This document shows, piece by piece, positions 8,935-17,890 of a stretch of DNA of 64,000 nucleotides. The stretch lies in contig NC_011026.1 of assembly GCF_000020525.1 (NCBI RefSeq), positions 620,001 to 684,000 on the forward strand. Direction: 5' to 3'. How positions within the stretch are numbered: the stretch's first letter is position 1; each line of letters opens with the position of its first letter. This stretch comes from Chloroherpeton thalassium ATCC 35110 (GTDB lineage: Bacteria > Bacteroidota > Chlorobiia > Chlorobiales > Chloroherpetonaceae). Both the position numbers and the translations under genes were made by a program. The notes below the pieces were generated by a model. The model had not been told where the DNA came from, searched no databases, and saw nothing but the letters and a program-made list of their open reading frames with translations.

Positions 8935-9387
8935 TTAAGATACTTTTAATTCAGCTGGCTGCTGTGCTGTATGAGGATGAAGATCCCCAACATACACCTT
9001 TAGCTTTTTAAACTGTTGGCGACCGAGGTTGTTATGAGGCAGCATGCCCCATACGGCTCGCTCAATAATTTTCTCAGGATGCTTTGCCATGACTTCACGA
9101 TATTTTTCAAAACGCTCTCCGCCTGGATAGGCTGAATAGCTATAATATTGTTTTTTCAATGCTTTCGCACCTGTAACTGATACTTTTTCTGCATTGGTTA
9201 CGACGACAAAATCACCCGTATCAATATGTCTGGTGAATTGCGGCTTATGTTTTCCCCTTAAAACCCTTGCAATCTCAGAAGCCAAATGGCCAAGCGTTTT
9301 GCCTTCCGCATCTACAACAAACCACTTACGCTCAACTTCTCCTTTTTTTGCCGAGTAAGTACGAAAACTTTGAGTATCGACTTTCAT
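8935..9387 (-). CDS. rplM: 50S ribosomal protein L13
   Basis: A 150-residue L13 protein. [35 protein letters not shown] and [13 protein letters not shown] are family hallmarks. It is the first gene of the minus-strand block rplM-rpsI-rpsB-tsf-pyrH. The 265-base spacer to mreB should hold promoters for both directions. Confidence 0.97.
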   Translation of the reverse strand: MKVDTQSFRTYSAKKGEVERKWFVVDAEGKTLGHLASEIARVLRGKHKPQFTRHIDTGDFVVVTNAEKVSVTGAKALKKQYYSYSAYPGGERFEKYREVMAKHPEKIIERAVWGMLPHNNLGRQQFKKLKVYVGDLHPHTAQQPAELKVS

Positions 9388-9652
9388 TATCTTCAGGAAT
9401 TATCGTTAAAAATGAAGGTCATTAAAGTTAGCGCTTTTCTGTTAAACCTGCAAGAATCGTATTAATAATTCGCTATATTATTTTGATGATTTCTCTCATG
9501 AAGATTCCGTAGGCGTATTAAGGCTACAGTTAAACTTTTAAACATAGCCAAGCGCGTATCTTGTCAGAACCTGAATTTTTATGTAGATTTGTGTTTTTAG
9601 AACAGGCCGCAACTGCCGGACTTCGGCGCAGAATTTTTCAAAAGTAACTCTA

Positions 9653-10681
9653 ATGGGTTTTCTGGATTTTTTTTCAAAAGATGTTGCCATTGATTTAGGA
9701 ACTGCAAATACCCTTATTTTCATACGAGGTAAAGGGATTGTCTTAAATGAACCTTCAATTGTTGCTCTCGACAGAAACTCGCGTAAAGTTGTGGCGATTG
9801 GAAGCGAAGCCCGGCAAATGCATGAAAAAACCCATCGCGACATTATCACAATTAAACCGCTGGGCGGTGGCGTTATCGCTGATTATGAGGCGGCAGAAGA
9901 ACTCATCCGTGGCCTCATTAAAAAGACGCAAAAGGACTTTTCAGGCTCAATTCGTCGTATGGTTATTGGCATTCCCTCTGGCATTACTGAAGTTGAGAAA
10001 AGAGCTGTTAGAGATTCAGCTGAGCACGTTGGCGCAAAAGAGGTTTACCTTGTTGCAGAGCCAATGGCTGCCGCTATTGGTATTGGCTTGGATGTTGAAG
10101 CCCCGTTTGGAAACATGATTGTCGATATTGGCGGCGGAACAACGGAAATTGCCGTCATTTCGCTTTCAGGGTTAGCTGCTGGCGAGTCTATTCGCGTGGC
10201 GGGAACAGAAATCACCAACGCGATTCTTCAACATTTTCGCAAAACGTATAACCTCGCAATCGGCGAACGCACAGCAGAAGAAATTAAAATAAAAATTGGC
10301 TCGGCTTATGAGCTTGAAGAAGAATTGATCGCGACGGTCAAAGGTCGAAATTTGGTGACCAGCCTTCCAGAACAACGCGATGTTAGCTCCCCAGAAATTC
10401 GTGAAGCGATTGCTGAACCAATTGGCCAAATTGTTAATGCAGTTCGGCGCTGCCTTGAAACCACGCCACCTGAACTTTCTGCCGACATTCTCGATAGAGG
10501 AATTTTGCTCACCGGAGGCGGCGCACTAATTAAAGGATTAGATAAACGACTGAGCGACGAAACAAAACTTCCCGTCCATGTTGGAGAAGATCCTTTGACA
10601 GCTGTGGTTAGAGGAACTGGCAAAGTTCTTGAAAACCTTGAAAAATATCAAAAAGTGCTCATGCAAACCAAGCGTATTTAA
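9653..10681 (+). CDS. mreB: rod shape-determining protein MreB
   Basis: A 342-residue bacterial actin. The ATP-binding motifs are clear: phosphate-1 DLGTANTLIF near residue 14, phosphate-2 DIGGGTTEIAV near residue 160 and the adenosine motif ILLTGGGALIKGL near residue 285. It forms membrane-bound filaments that guide cell-wall synthesis. The partners mreC, mreD and rodA are not downstream; instead two tiny opposing ORFs follow. The N-terminus MGFLDFFSKD is amphipathic and fits the membrane-binding segment of the family. Confidence 0.96.
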   Translation: MGFLDFFSKDVAIDLGTANTLIFIRGKGIVLNEPSIVALDRNSRKVVAIGSEARQMHEKTHRDIITIKPLGGGVIADYEAAEELIRGLIKKTQKDFSGSIRRMVIGIPSGITEVEKRAVRDSAEHVGAKEVYLVAEPMAAAIGIGLDVEAPFGNMIVDIGGGTTEIAVISLSGLAAGESIRVAGTEITNAILQHFRKTYNLAIGERTAEEIKIKIGSAYELEEELIATVKGRNLVTSLPEQRDVSSPEIREAIAEPIGQIVNAVRRCLETTPPELSADILDRGILLTGGGALIKGLDKRLSDETKLPVHVGEDPLTAVVRGTGKVLENLEKYQKVLMQTKRI

Positions 10682-10731
10682 CGCAGCAACGTGATCATTT
10701 TTATCAAGCTTACTGCTCTTTTCTTCTGCAA

Positions 10732-10851
10732 TTACCGCGAGAAAAACAACGCCATTGCTGCAAGCATAATCAGAACGACCTCTACAAGATCTTCACGCAG
10801 TTGCTGATTTACAACCAGGCTGTGAATTTTAGCATTTAACCGAGCGCGCAT
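10732..10851 (-). CDS. possible 39-residue single-pass membrane protein
   Basis: An ATG-started reading frame of 39 codons plus TAA. The product has a basic N-terminal half (MRARLNAKIH), the sequence LREDLVEVV and a C-terminal hydrophobic run ending LFFSR. No good ribosome-binding site is visible, and the frame is also open upstream of the ATG. It resembles the neighbouring 40-residue ORF in layout and in the segment (R)xDhVE before the hydrophobic run. That segment also recalls the (G)xDhhEY junction of Flp-type pilins, though the Gly and Tyr are absent. The coding status is uncertain. Confidence 0.4.
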   Translation of the reverse strand: MRARLNAKIHSLVVNQQLREDLVEVVLIMLAAMALFFSR

Positions 10852-10937
10852 AATGATACGTATAAAATTATGGTGGTTAGCTCCGGCTATATAGAAAAAT
10901 TCTGAGTGTTTTTTACCTGGCCTATTTTAAAAAACAA

Positions 10938-11060
10938 TTAATTCATTCCAATGAAGCAGCTGGTTAAAATTATGGCGAGAAGAATGGTGCACTCTACAAT
11001 GTCCCTCGTCTTAACTGAAGAAATAATTCTAAACGATGCTTTTTTTGCTAACTGATTCAT
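10938..11060 (-). CDS. possible 40-residue single-pass membrane protein
   Basis: An ATG-started frame of 40 codons with a good ribosome-binding site, GGGGGAG, five bases before the ATG. The product has a basic first half (MNQLAKKASFRI), then KTRDIVEC and a hydrophobic segment ending CFIGMN. Its layout matches the ORF at 10732-10851, so the two may be tandem paralogues. A TATATAAT-like box lies about 45 bases upstream on the same strand. No family is recognised. Flp-pilin-like peptide, small hydrophobic toxin or membrane-complex subunit are all possible. Confidence 0.5.
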   Translation of the reverse strand: MNQLAKKASFRIISSVKTRDIVECTILLAIILTSCFIGMN

Positions 11061-11176
11061 AACTCCCCCAGATTTTTATAATCGCTGTAACTTCTAAATC
11101 ATTTAAATTATATAAATTAGTTAATGCTTCATATGGAGGAAAAGTTCCTATGATATGTGGGGTTCTCTGCTATTAT

Positions 11177-12319
11177 CTATGAGCACTTGGTTAGCATCTT
11201 TGCATAAAAAGCCTCATACAACGACACGATATCATCTGTGTCATAAGTCTCCGCTTTAGCTCGCGCATTTTTGGCAAAGCGCTGATGAACTTCTTGGTTT
11301 TGCAATATAGATATGGCACAATCAGCCATTTGCTCAACATTTTCTAAAGGTTGAAGACAACCATCAACACCATTTTGAATTAACTCAGGTAAACCGCCGA
11401 CTGCCGTCGCCAAAACGGGAACCCCACAGGCCATTGCTTCAAGTGCTGCGAGTCCAAAAGATTCAGATTCGCTTGGCATAATCATTAAATCAGAAATAGA
11501 TAACAAGGCAACCAGCGCTTCCTGGCGTCCCAGAAATTTTACCTTATCGGCTATATCTAATTTTCGCGATAGCATTTCGGCATCCATTCGTTCCGGGCCG
11601 TCGCCAATTAGCAACATCCTACAAGGAATCGCTTTATTAATGTGGTAAAATATTTTTATGACTTCTTTTACCCTTTTTACCGGACGAAAATTGGAGATGT
11701 GTATTAAAACTTTCTCCTCCGGTAAGGCAAACACATTTCGAAACTGTGCACATTCATCGCGAATAAATTCCTTTGTATCAATAAAATTTGGGATAACTTC
11801 GATGTGCTTTTTTGTTTCAAAATTAGAAATGGTCTGTTGCCGTAAAAAATCAGATACCGTCGTGACCCCATCTGATCGATTTACACCTAACCGAACCGCT
11901 TCCGCCATGCTTGGATCTTTGCCTACGATGGTTATATCCGTTCCATGTAGAGTCGTAACCAGCTTAAAGTTCTGATGGCGATCCTCTTTTTCTTTGAGCA
12001 TTTCTTTTGCAAGCAAGGCACTCATCGCATGAGGAATTGCGTAATGCACATGCAGCAATTCTAATGACTCAAAACTGATGATATCGGCCATTTTTGATGC
12101 GAGTGCAATTGAATATGGCGGGTACTCAAAAAGCGGATAATTGGTAACATCCACTTCGTGATAGAATATGTTGCTGGAGAATTCTTTCAAACGAAATGGA
12201 AGCGCATAGCTAATGAAGTGAACCACGTGTCCTCTGGCTGCGAGGGCTTTTCCAAGCTCAGTTGCAATCACCCCACTTCCGCCATAAGTTGGGTAACAGG
12301 TAATACCAATTCTCATCAC
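11177..12319 (-). CDS. bshA: N-acetyl-alpha-D-glucosaminyl L-malate synthase
   Basis: A 380-residue GT-B glycosyltransferase of family 4 that joins GlcNAc from UDP-GlcNAc to L-malate, the first step of bacillithiol synthesis. The start RIGITCYPTYGGSGVIATELG, HVHYAIPHA near residue 100 and the C-terminal SESFGLAALEAMACGVPV (ExxxxxxxE) are characteristic of BshA. The gene starts ATG ATG; the second codon may be the true start. Green sulfur bacteria are known to use a methylated bacillithiol. No bshB or bshC is nearby. It is the last gene of the polysaccharide-type run. Confidence 0.9.
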   Translation of the reverse strand: MMRIGITCYPTYGGSGVIATELGKALAARGHVVHFISYALPFRLKEFSSNIFYHEVDVTNYPLFEYPPYSIALASKMADIISFESLELLHVHYAIPHAMSALLAKEMLKEKEDRHQNFKLVTTLHGTDITIVGKDPSMAEAVRLGVNRSDGVTTVSDFLRQQTISNFETKKHIEVIPNFIDTKEFIRDECAQFRNVFALPEEKVLIHISNFRPVKRVKEVIKIFYHINKAIPCRMLLIGDGPERMDAEMLSRKLDIADKVKFLGRQEALVALLSISDLMIMPSESESFGLAALEAMACGVPVLATAVGGLPELIQNGVDGCLQPLENVEQMADCAISILQNQEVHQRFAKNARAKAETYDTDDIVSLYEAFYAKMLTKCS

Positions 12320-12382
12320 TTGCTTTTAAATTATTAATCTAACGCGCAAAAACGCTTTTTTGCCTCAAGCTCTATGACCTTT

Positions 12383-13786
12383 TTAATGAGGAACAAGCTG
12401 TGGATTTACAAGCACAAACGCTTCATCTTCGTCATAGTCCTCTTCCATAGCTTGATCTTGATAGATATAATACATTGGTGGTTTTAGGGCAAATCCGGCT
12501 AAAAACCAGAATGGCCATGAAAAACCAGGCCATCGGGACGCATAAGTCACAATATTTAGCAAGTAAAATGCAAACATGGCGCCCCATGCCAAATATTTTA
12601 GAGAAAGGCTATTATTGATTGAGAAGGCATAAACTTGTTTTAAAATTCTACTATAGTAAATAAATACAGCAAGTATTAACGAGAAATAAATACTTACCCC
12701 AATTATTCCTGTATCATGGATGTACTCATACAAATCTGAATGCCCTTTATTATGACCGCTAGTCTCGACATTTAAAAAGACGTCCAAAACATCCGAGTGA
12801 CTATAAAGCCCTTTTCCAACAAATTTTTCTATAACACTCCCTTGATAAAACGACTCCATTATCGATTTCCACATGCCATCTCGTCCGGTCATACCTTTTA
12901 TTTCACCTGCTTCTACGGACTGAATAACATCATTGAAAAAACTAGCCAGAAAAGGACTCGAAAAAAGAGCGATCATACTAACAGATAACATAGCCACAAA
13001 TACACCATAGCGCTTGTTTAAAAATAGCCATGCGGCTATTTGAATAAAACCAGATAGCCACCCACTTCTTGAAAAGCCGTAATAAATGATCATCCAACTC
13101 AATAATATAAAAATGTAGTAAATTAGTTTCTTTCTATTCTCAGGGTTATTTACCATATAGAAGCACAGAGGAACAACTGTAAACGTATATATCGCTTGAG
13201 TTAGGGCATCATTATAAAATCCGGGATAGCGAAAACTCTGTCCTTCAACGCCATAGTTTGACGCCAATTGCTGTCCAACACCGATATCACCAAGTTCAAA
13301 AATTCCGAATAGTTGTAGGAAAAATCCTATAAACGGAATGATATATGAAAAAATATAAACTTTTGCGAAGTGCTCGAATTTTTCTTGACTATCAAAGTAG
13401 AACCAACCTGTTGCAAAGATCACGTAAGAACCAGCCACTTTAAAGAAATCTGGCAAGGCAACACTAATGTATGGAGAACGAATGATCGCAAGCAATATCC
13501 AAGTTGAAAAAACGATCATTACCGTTATCAACGGCATAGAAAAAGGAATCTTTTTTTTCTGCGATTCATTTATGACAACAAGAAATAACGCTATCGGTAG
13601 TACTGTATAAACAACTCGTTGAATACTTAGCTCGAAACCCCCAACGGTTATTTTTACAAACCAAAATATGTCAATAATTTTCTGGAACGCGACAATATAC
13701 ATGGCCATTTGAAGTGGCGAATTTATAAAGCTGAAAACAATAACCACAACACCAATAAAAACAATTACAAAATTAATTGGATCCAT
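12383..13786 (-). CDS. O-antigen ligase/polymerase-like membrane protein
   Basis: A 467-residue integral membrane protein with about ten to twelve hydrophobic segments. The central YGFSRSGWLSG and the large periplasmic loop before HSDLYEYIHDTGIIG match the Wzy_C/WaaL family signature. Such proteins polymerise or ligate undecaprenyl-linked glycans outside the inner membrane. The acidic C-terminal tail faces the cytoplasm by prediction. It begins two bases after the adjacent glycosyltransferase, so the two are coupled. Base composition is AT-richer than the neighbouring genes, as is common for surface-polysaccharide loci. Whether it acts as ligase or polymerase cannot be decided. Confidence 0.8.
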   Translation of the reverse strand: MDPINFVIVFIGVVVIVFSFINSPLQMAMYIVAFQKIIDIFWFVKITVGGFELSIQRVVYTVLPIALFLVVINESQKKKIPFSMPLITVMIVFSTWILLAIIRSPYISVALPDFFKVAGSYVIFATGWFYFDSQEKFEHFAKVYIFSYIIPFIGFFLQLFGIFELGDIGVGQQLASNYGVEGQSFRYPGFYNDALTQAIYTFTVVPLCFYMVNNPENRKKLIYYIFILLSWMIIYYGFSRSGWLSGFIQIAAWLFLNKRYGVFVAMLSVSMIALFSSPFLASFFNDVIQSVEAGEIKGMTGRDGMWKSIMESFYQGSVIEKFVGKGLYSHSDVLDVFLNVETSGHNKGHSDLYEYIHDTGIIGVSIYFSLILAVFIYYSRILKQVYAFSINNSLSLKYLAWGAMFAFYLLNIVTYASRWPGFSWPFWFLAGFALKPPMYYIYQDQAMEEDYDEDEAFVLVNPQLVPH

Positions 13787-13788
13787 CG

Positions 13789-15008
13789 TTACTTTGCTGT
13801 TTGAAGGATTGTATTGTATGCTTTCGCTATTTTTGAATAATAATTATCCCAAGTAAACTGCTTGACGTATTCAATGCCTTCTTGTCCCATCTCCTTCGCA
13901 CGCTTTTGATTGTTATATAAAAACAGAATCTTTTCTTTCAATGCTTCAATATTTCTTATTGGCACCACAAACCCTTCGACACCATCTTGGCATGTCATAC
14001 CACAGTTTTCACTTACAATAACCGGCACGCCACAGGCCATCGCCTCGGCTGTTGCCATCCCAAAACTTTCCACAATCGAAGGCAAAACAAAAACCGAAGC
14101 ATTATTCAAATAACGATTTAGCTCTTGTTGACTTACCCCATTTATATGTGTGACAATGTCTTTATACTTGTTAAAAATGGGTTGAAAATCTTCATCAATT
14201 GGGCTAATCAAAATGAATTCAGCATTTTTTAGCTTAAGCTGCTTAAAAGCTTCTAAGATATAATACGCCCCTTTTCTCACGCCTATGATTCCGACGAAAA
14301 CAATTCTAAATGTGCTATCCTCTTTTTTTCCAGGTCGGAATCGCTCCAAATTGCACCCATAAGGAATCACAAAAATAGACTCGGGCGTTCGCTTTTCATG
14401 CTTGATGAAATCCTTTTTGATTTTTTCTGAGCCTACAAACACATAATCGGAAACCTTAAATTCCAAATATTTCCGCTTGATTGTCAAGTCGCCTTTCTCT
14501 ACCCATTTTGGCATATTTAATGCCAAAAGCTGGTATTCATCCCGAAACAGCTGAATCGTCTCCGAAATATGATAAGTTGCCTCATCCAGTACCGTGATAG
14601 CACCTCTTTTTTTTGCGGCTCTCATAGAATAAAGCGAACAACCTTCAAAACCGTGAAAAACATCGCAGTCCAAATCAGCGCCAGAAACGCGCAAGTCAAA
14701 AAGACTATTGACTAAGTGATAAACATTATACTGGCCAATTGATTTGACCACAAATGGAAGGCGATGCAAAATTTCAGGAAAAAAATAAGACTCGATCAAT
14801 GACTCATCAAGATGCGGGTGAATCCGGTTACTTATTTTTTTTTTAAGGACTCTGGAAGAAGTGAAGTTAGAAGCGCTTGAGCAGGTGTTTTTTGAACTTT
14901 GTCGTAAAAAGAAGAATATAATTTTTTTAAATGCCCAGCTTGTTGAAGCGCGTACGCTGCCTCATAAGCATGATGCTTCCAAGAATTCGATACAATTACT
15001 TTTGCCAT
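13789..15008 (-). CDS. glycosyltransferase family 4, split by a frameshift at an A10 tract
   Basis: The gene is read in two frames. ATG at 15006-15008 opens 58 codons (MAKVIVSNSWKHHAYEAAYA and on) that stop at 14832 directly after ten A residues. The protein then continues in the next frame, ISNRIHPHLDESLIESYFFPE, to the stop at 13789. A TTG at 14797-14799 could start the second part but would remove the N-terminal Rossmann core. Joined, the product is about 405 residues, normal for GT4. The C-terminal half has the donor-site SFGMATAEAMACGVPV. One added A in the tract (A11) restores the frame. Phase variation, transcriptional slippage, decay or sequencing error are all possible. Confidence 0.75.
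14835..14844 (-). repeat. A10 homopolymer at a frameshift
   Basis: Ten T residues on the plus strand (A10 in the coding strand), exactly where the reading frame of the glycosyltransferase changes. With ten A the upstream frame ends at TAA; with eleven it runs into the downstream frame. Confidence 0.9.
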
Positions 15009-15060
15009 TTGCGTAAGCTTGTTTCAAAATAAAAATCCCTCGCGATAGGAAAACCCATTT

Positions 15061-16126
15061 TCAATTCGTCACCTTTTTGATCGTTTGGCAAAGCCCTTCG
15101 GAAAAACTTTGAACTTTATATTTTTCTGCAGTTTTTCTTGCATTTGCCGCCATTTGCTTTTGCAATGTTGGATTATTTGAAATACGAGTAATTTTTTCAA
15201 CCCAATCCTCTACATCGCCTTCTTTTACCCAAAAGCCGCTGCCTTCTCGCTCAATGTCAATATCGATACACGGGCTTTCCGTCATAATCACTGGCACGCC
15301 CGCGGCAAAAGCCTCCATCATGTTTGTGATGCCGTTTGAACGATGTAAGCGATTTTCATCAAGCGGAATGGCAACAATGGTAGTTTTTCTCAAAATAGGT
15401 AAAAAATCACCTGGCATAAACCCATCCTGAAAATTAGCATGAGGATTTTTCCTGTAGACGGTCACCTCAATGTTTTTGCCGTAATCCGACGAGAGCTGCG
15501 ATTCGGGAATAATAAACTTTGCTTTAATGCCAGCCTTTGTCACCGCTTGAAACAAGGTCGAATAATCTCGCCATGACTGACCGTTGCTAAATAGAAACGG
15601 CTCGGTGCGCTCTTCTCTTGAATAATCGGGGTAAAATTCAATATCCGACCACCAGTTCATTAAGGTAATTTTTTCATCCGGCAAATTGTAGCGCGATTTG
15701 ATTCGCTCGTAGGTCACGCGATTCGTGGCAATCACATGGTCGGCACCTTGATAACTTATTTTGAACGATGGGTGATCATAGGGTGGCAAGCCATGCGCCA
15801 AAACGATTATCGGCGTTTTTAAAAGTCCCGCTTTTCTTAAAAAACACAGCCCCACGATGGGGCCGTTAATCATTGCATAAATTGCATCATATCTGCTGAG
15901 AAGGCTCAAAGCGCGAAGTTGCTGGTCTAAATCACCAGTGATGGTTTTGCTGAGTTTTTTCAACCAAAGAAATTTCTTAAATGGCAAGATGTCCATCTGA
16001 ACGCTGAACGCATGGGCATGCTTTTGCCCATACAAGTGCCAGGCTGGAAATTTTTTTTTGCTGATTTAAACGCTGAATTTCATCCAATGGATAATCAGCA
16101 ATCATCAAAACCTTTGGCTCTTTCAC
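15061..16126 (-). CDS. glycosyltransferase family 4, split by a frameshift at an A9 tract
   Basis: The long frame (to 16035, nominal TTG start) begins inside the N-terminal domain and has an in-frame TAA upstream with no ATG between. In another frame, a GTG at 16124-16126 starts VKEPKVLMIADYPLDEIQRL and reaches A9 at 16051-16059. After the tract the sense continues as FPAWHLYGQKHAHAFSVQ. Joined, the protein is about 354 residues. Removing one A (A8) restores the frame. MIADYPLDE is the first beta strand of a GT-B fold, and EAFAAGVPVIMTESPC is the donor-site region. It overlaps the end of no gene but starts close to the tpiA stop. The cause of the break is unknown. Confidence 0.72.
16051..16059 (-). 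repeat. A9 homopolymer at a frameshift
   Basis: Nine T residues on the plus strand (A9 in the coding strand), at the point where the second glycosyltransferase changes frame. Eight A residues would join the two parts. Confidence 0.9.
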
Positions 16127-16163
16127 AGATCGATTTTTGTAATTATGCGCTCGTTCAACAGGA

Positions 16164-16922
16164 TTATTCTGCAGACTTGATAATTTCTACAAAATCTTCC
16201 GCGTTTAAGCTCGCGCCACCAATTAGACCACCATCAATATCCGGCATACCGAAAAGCTCTTTGGCATTGCTTGTTTTCACGCTTCCGCCATATTGAATGC
16301 GAAGCTCATTGGCAACTTCTTCACCGAACATATCCTTGACGATTCCGCGGATAAACGCATGTACTTCCTGCGCTTGCTCGGGTGTTGCGGTTTTACCTGT
16401 GCCAATTGCCCAAACCGGCTCATAAGCGATGACAACGCTTTTCATATCCTCAGCCGTGAGATCTTTTAAACCGCCGCGAACTTGCGTTTCTACCACCGAT
16501 TTTGTCACGCCGCTTTCGCGTTGCTCGAGCGTTTCGCCAACACACATAATCACGTCCAACTCAACTGAAAGTGCATTTTTGACTTTTTTATTGACGATTT
16601 CATCCGTCTCATTAAAATATTGCCGACGCTCCGAGTGTCCCAAGATGACATACTCGCAGCCGGAATTTCTGAGCATGGCTGCTGAAATTTCGCCCGTGTA
16701 TGCGCCTTGATCTTCATAAAAGCAATTTTGCGCGGCAAGCTTAATTGCGGACTCATCAATCACCTGAAAAACCGCTTGTTGACATAAAAAAGTTGGCGCA
16801 ATGGCCACTTCACAGGTAGGCGCTTCATCACCAAGAAGTTGTAGAATCTCTGTGGCTAAGGAAACTGCTCCAAGCAAATCCTTATTCATTTTCCAGTTTC
16901 CGGCAACAAACTTTTTTCTCAT
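16164..16922 (-). CDS. tpiA: triosephosphate isomerase
   Basis: A 252-residue TIM-barrel enzyme interconverting dihydroxyacetone phosphate and glyceraldehyde 3-phosphate. GNWKMN near residue 10 holds the substrate Lys, GHSERRQYF the electrophilic His (near 95), and [14 protein letters not shown] the catalytic Glu and mobile loop (near 167). The length is standard. In a green sulfur bacterium it serves gluconeogenesis from the reductive TCA cycle. The 73-residue protein precedes it by 15 bases on the same strand, suggesting one transcript with greA. Confidence 0.96.
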   Translation of the reverse strand: MRKKFVAGNWKMNKDLLGAVSLATEILQLLGDEAPTCEVAIAPTFLCQQAVFQVIDESAIKLAAQNCFYEDQGAYTGEISAAMLRNSGCEYVILGHSERRQYFNETDEIVNKKVKNALSVELDVIMCVGETLEQRESGVTKSVVETQVRGGLKDLTAEDMKSVVIAYEPVWAIGTGKTATPEQAQEVHAFIRGIVKDMFGEEVANELRIQYGGSVKTSNAKELFGMPDIDGGLIGGASLNAEDFVEIIKSAE

Positions 16923-16937
16923 GGCTTTTTAGATTTT

Positions 16938-17159
16938 TTAATAATCGGTGACTCTGTCGAGGTATAATTTTTCAACTTCCGAAAGGCTTAAAGTGTGCAC
17001 CTTAAAGCGTGTGTCACGAAGTTTCACGTCTGAACCCGTCACTTCCTGAACATAGCCGTGCCAAACGACCCCATTTTTCATGAGCACATTGACCTCATCA
17101 CCCGAAAAACTATATCCAGGTATTTTTTCCGCGTTTAGGATAATCTGTCTTTTACCCAT
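16938..17159 (-). CDS. small protein with an Sm/Hfq-like sequence pattern
   Basis: A 73-residue protein I cannot assign to a named family. Its middle, EVNVLMKNGVVWHGYVQEV, followed by VKLRDTRFKVHTLSLSEVEKLYL, has the alternating hydrophobic pattern of a small five-stranded barrel, like the Sm1 and Sm2 regions of Hfq or LSm proteins. It lacks the Hfq YKHA motif, having KVHTLSL instead. It is packed between greA (4 bases away) and tpiA (15 bases), so it is very probably a real gene. An RNA-binding role is inference. Confidence 0.7.
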   Translation of the reverse strand: MGKRQIILNAEKIPGYSFSGDEVNVLMKNGVVWHGYVQEVTGSDVKLRDTRFKVHTLSLSEVEKLYLDRVTDY

Positions 17160-17163
17160 TTTT

Positions 17164-17640
17164 CTATTTTACCTTAATATTTAAAACTTCATATCTCATG
17201 ATTCCCTTAGGCACTTTAATTTCGACAATTTCGCCGACAGATTTGCCCAAAAGATTTTTCCCAATCGGTGATTTTACAGAAATTTTACCGTTTTCGCTAT
17301 CTGCTTCTTCAGAAGAAACCAAAGTATACTCAACTTCTTCGTCTCTATCCAAATCTTTGAGCAGCACCGTTGTTAAAATATAAACTTTATCGGTTTTAAT
17401 GTCCTTTTCGTCCAAAATGGTTGCTGTTGATAAAACCCGCTCCAACGTGCTAATTCGACTTTCGACCTGCGCTTGCTCTTCTTTAGCTGCTTCATACTCT
17501 GCATTTTCGCTTAAATCTCCATGCGATTTGGCTTCTGTGATTTTCTCAAGCACTTGTTGGCGAACGTTTGTCTTTAGATCATCAAGTTCATCTTTTAACT
17601 TGTTGTAGCCACCCTTCGTCAAATATGTTTTATCGGACAT
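17164..17640 (-). CDS. greA: transcription elongation factor GreA
   Basis: A 158-residue Gre factor. The N-terminal coiled coil has [17 protein letters not shown] and the acidic tip [16 protein letters not shown], which carries the residues (D and E) that reach the RNA polymerase active site. The C-terminal globular domain ends [13 protein letters not shown]. It stimulates cleavage of backtracked RNA. A hairpin with a U-rich tail lies in its own leader about 70 bases upstream and may attenuate the transcript. Confidence 0.95.
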   Translation of the reverse strand: MSDKTYLTKGGYNKLKDELDDLKTNVRQQVLEKITEAKSHGDLSENAEYEAAKEEQAQVESRISTLERVLSTATILDEKDIKTDKVYILTTVLLKDLDRDEEVEYTLVSSEEADSENGKISVKSPIGKNLLGKSVGEIVEIKVPKGIMRYEVLNIKVK

Positions 17641-17701
17641 GATGTAAAATTTAAGTTTCGGTTTGTTTCAGCTAACCGGTTCAGTTTATTTTCGCTTACA
17701 T

Positions 17702-17741
17702 TAAAAATAAAAGCCAGCCCTTTTCCTATTAGAGCTGACTT
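17702..17741 (-). promoter_or_regulatory. terminator-like hairpin in the greA leader
   Basis: On the minus strand AAGTCAGC (17741-17734) pairs with GCTGGCTT (17718-17711), 8 bp with one G-U pair, followed by TTATTTTTAA. No minus-strand gene lies between it and the divergent PEBP gene, so it would act inside the greA leader. E. coli greA has a leader terminator that releases the sRNA GraL; equivalence here is only by analogy. Confidence 0.4.
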
Positions 17742-17890
17742 ATCCATTTGATTGTAATTGCTTAAGTTAACACGTTTTCTTTTTACATCAAAGCCGTGTT
17801 TTTTTTGAATCTGCAAAATTCACAATAACGCCTCACTTGCGGCGTGCATGGCTGAGCCTATCATTTTTGAACCCAAAACCCATCGTTGAT

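Noticed and set aside
17619-17816. 65-codon frame overlapping the greA start on the same strand
   Set aside because: It overlaps greA in another frame, has no family resemblance, and spans the leader hairpin. A leader peptide cannot be excluded but is not supported.
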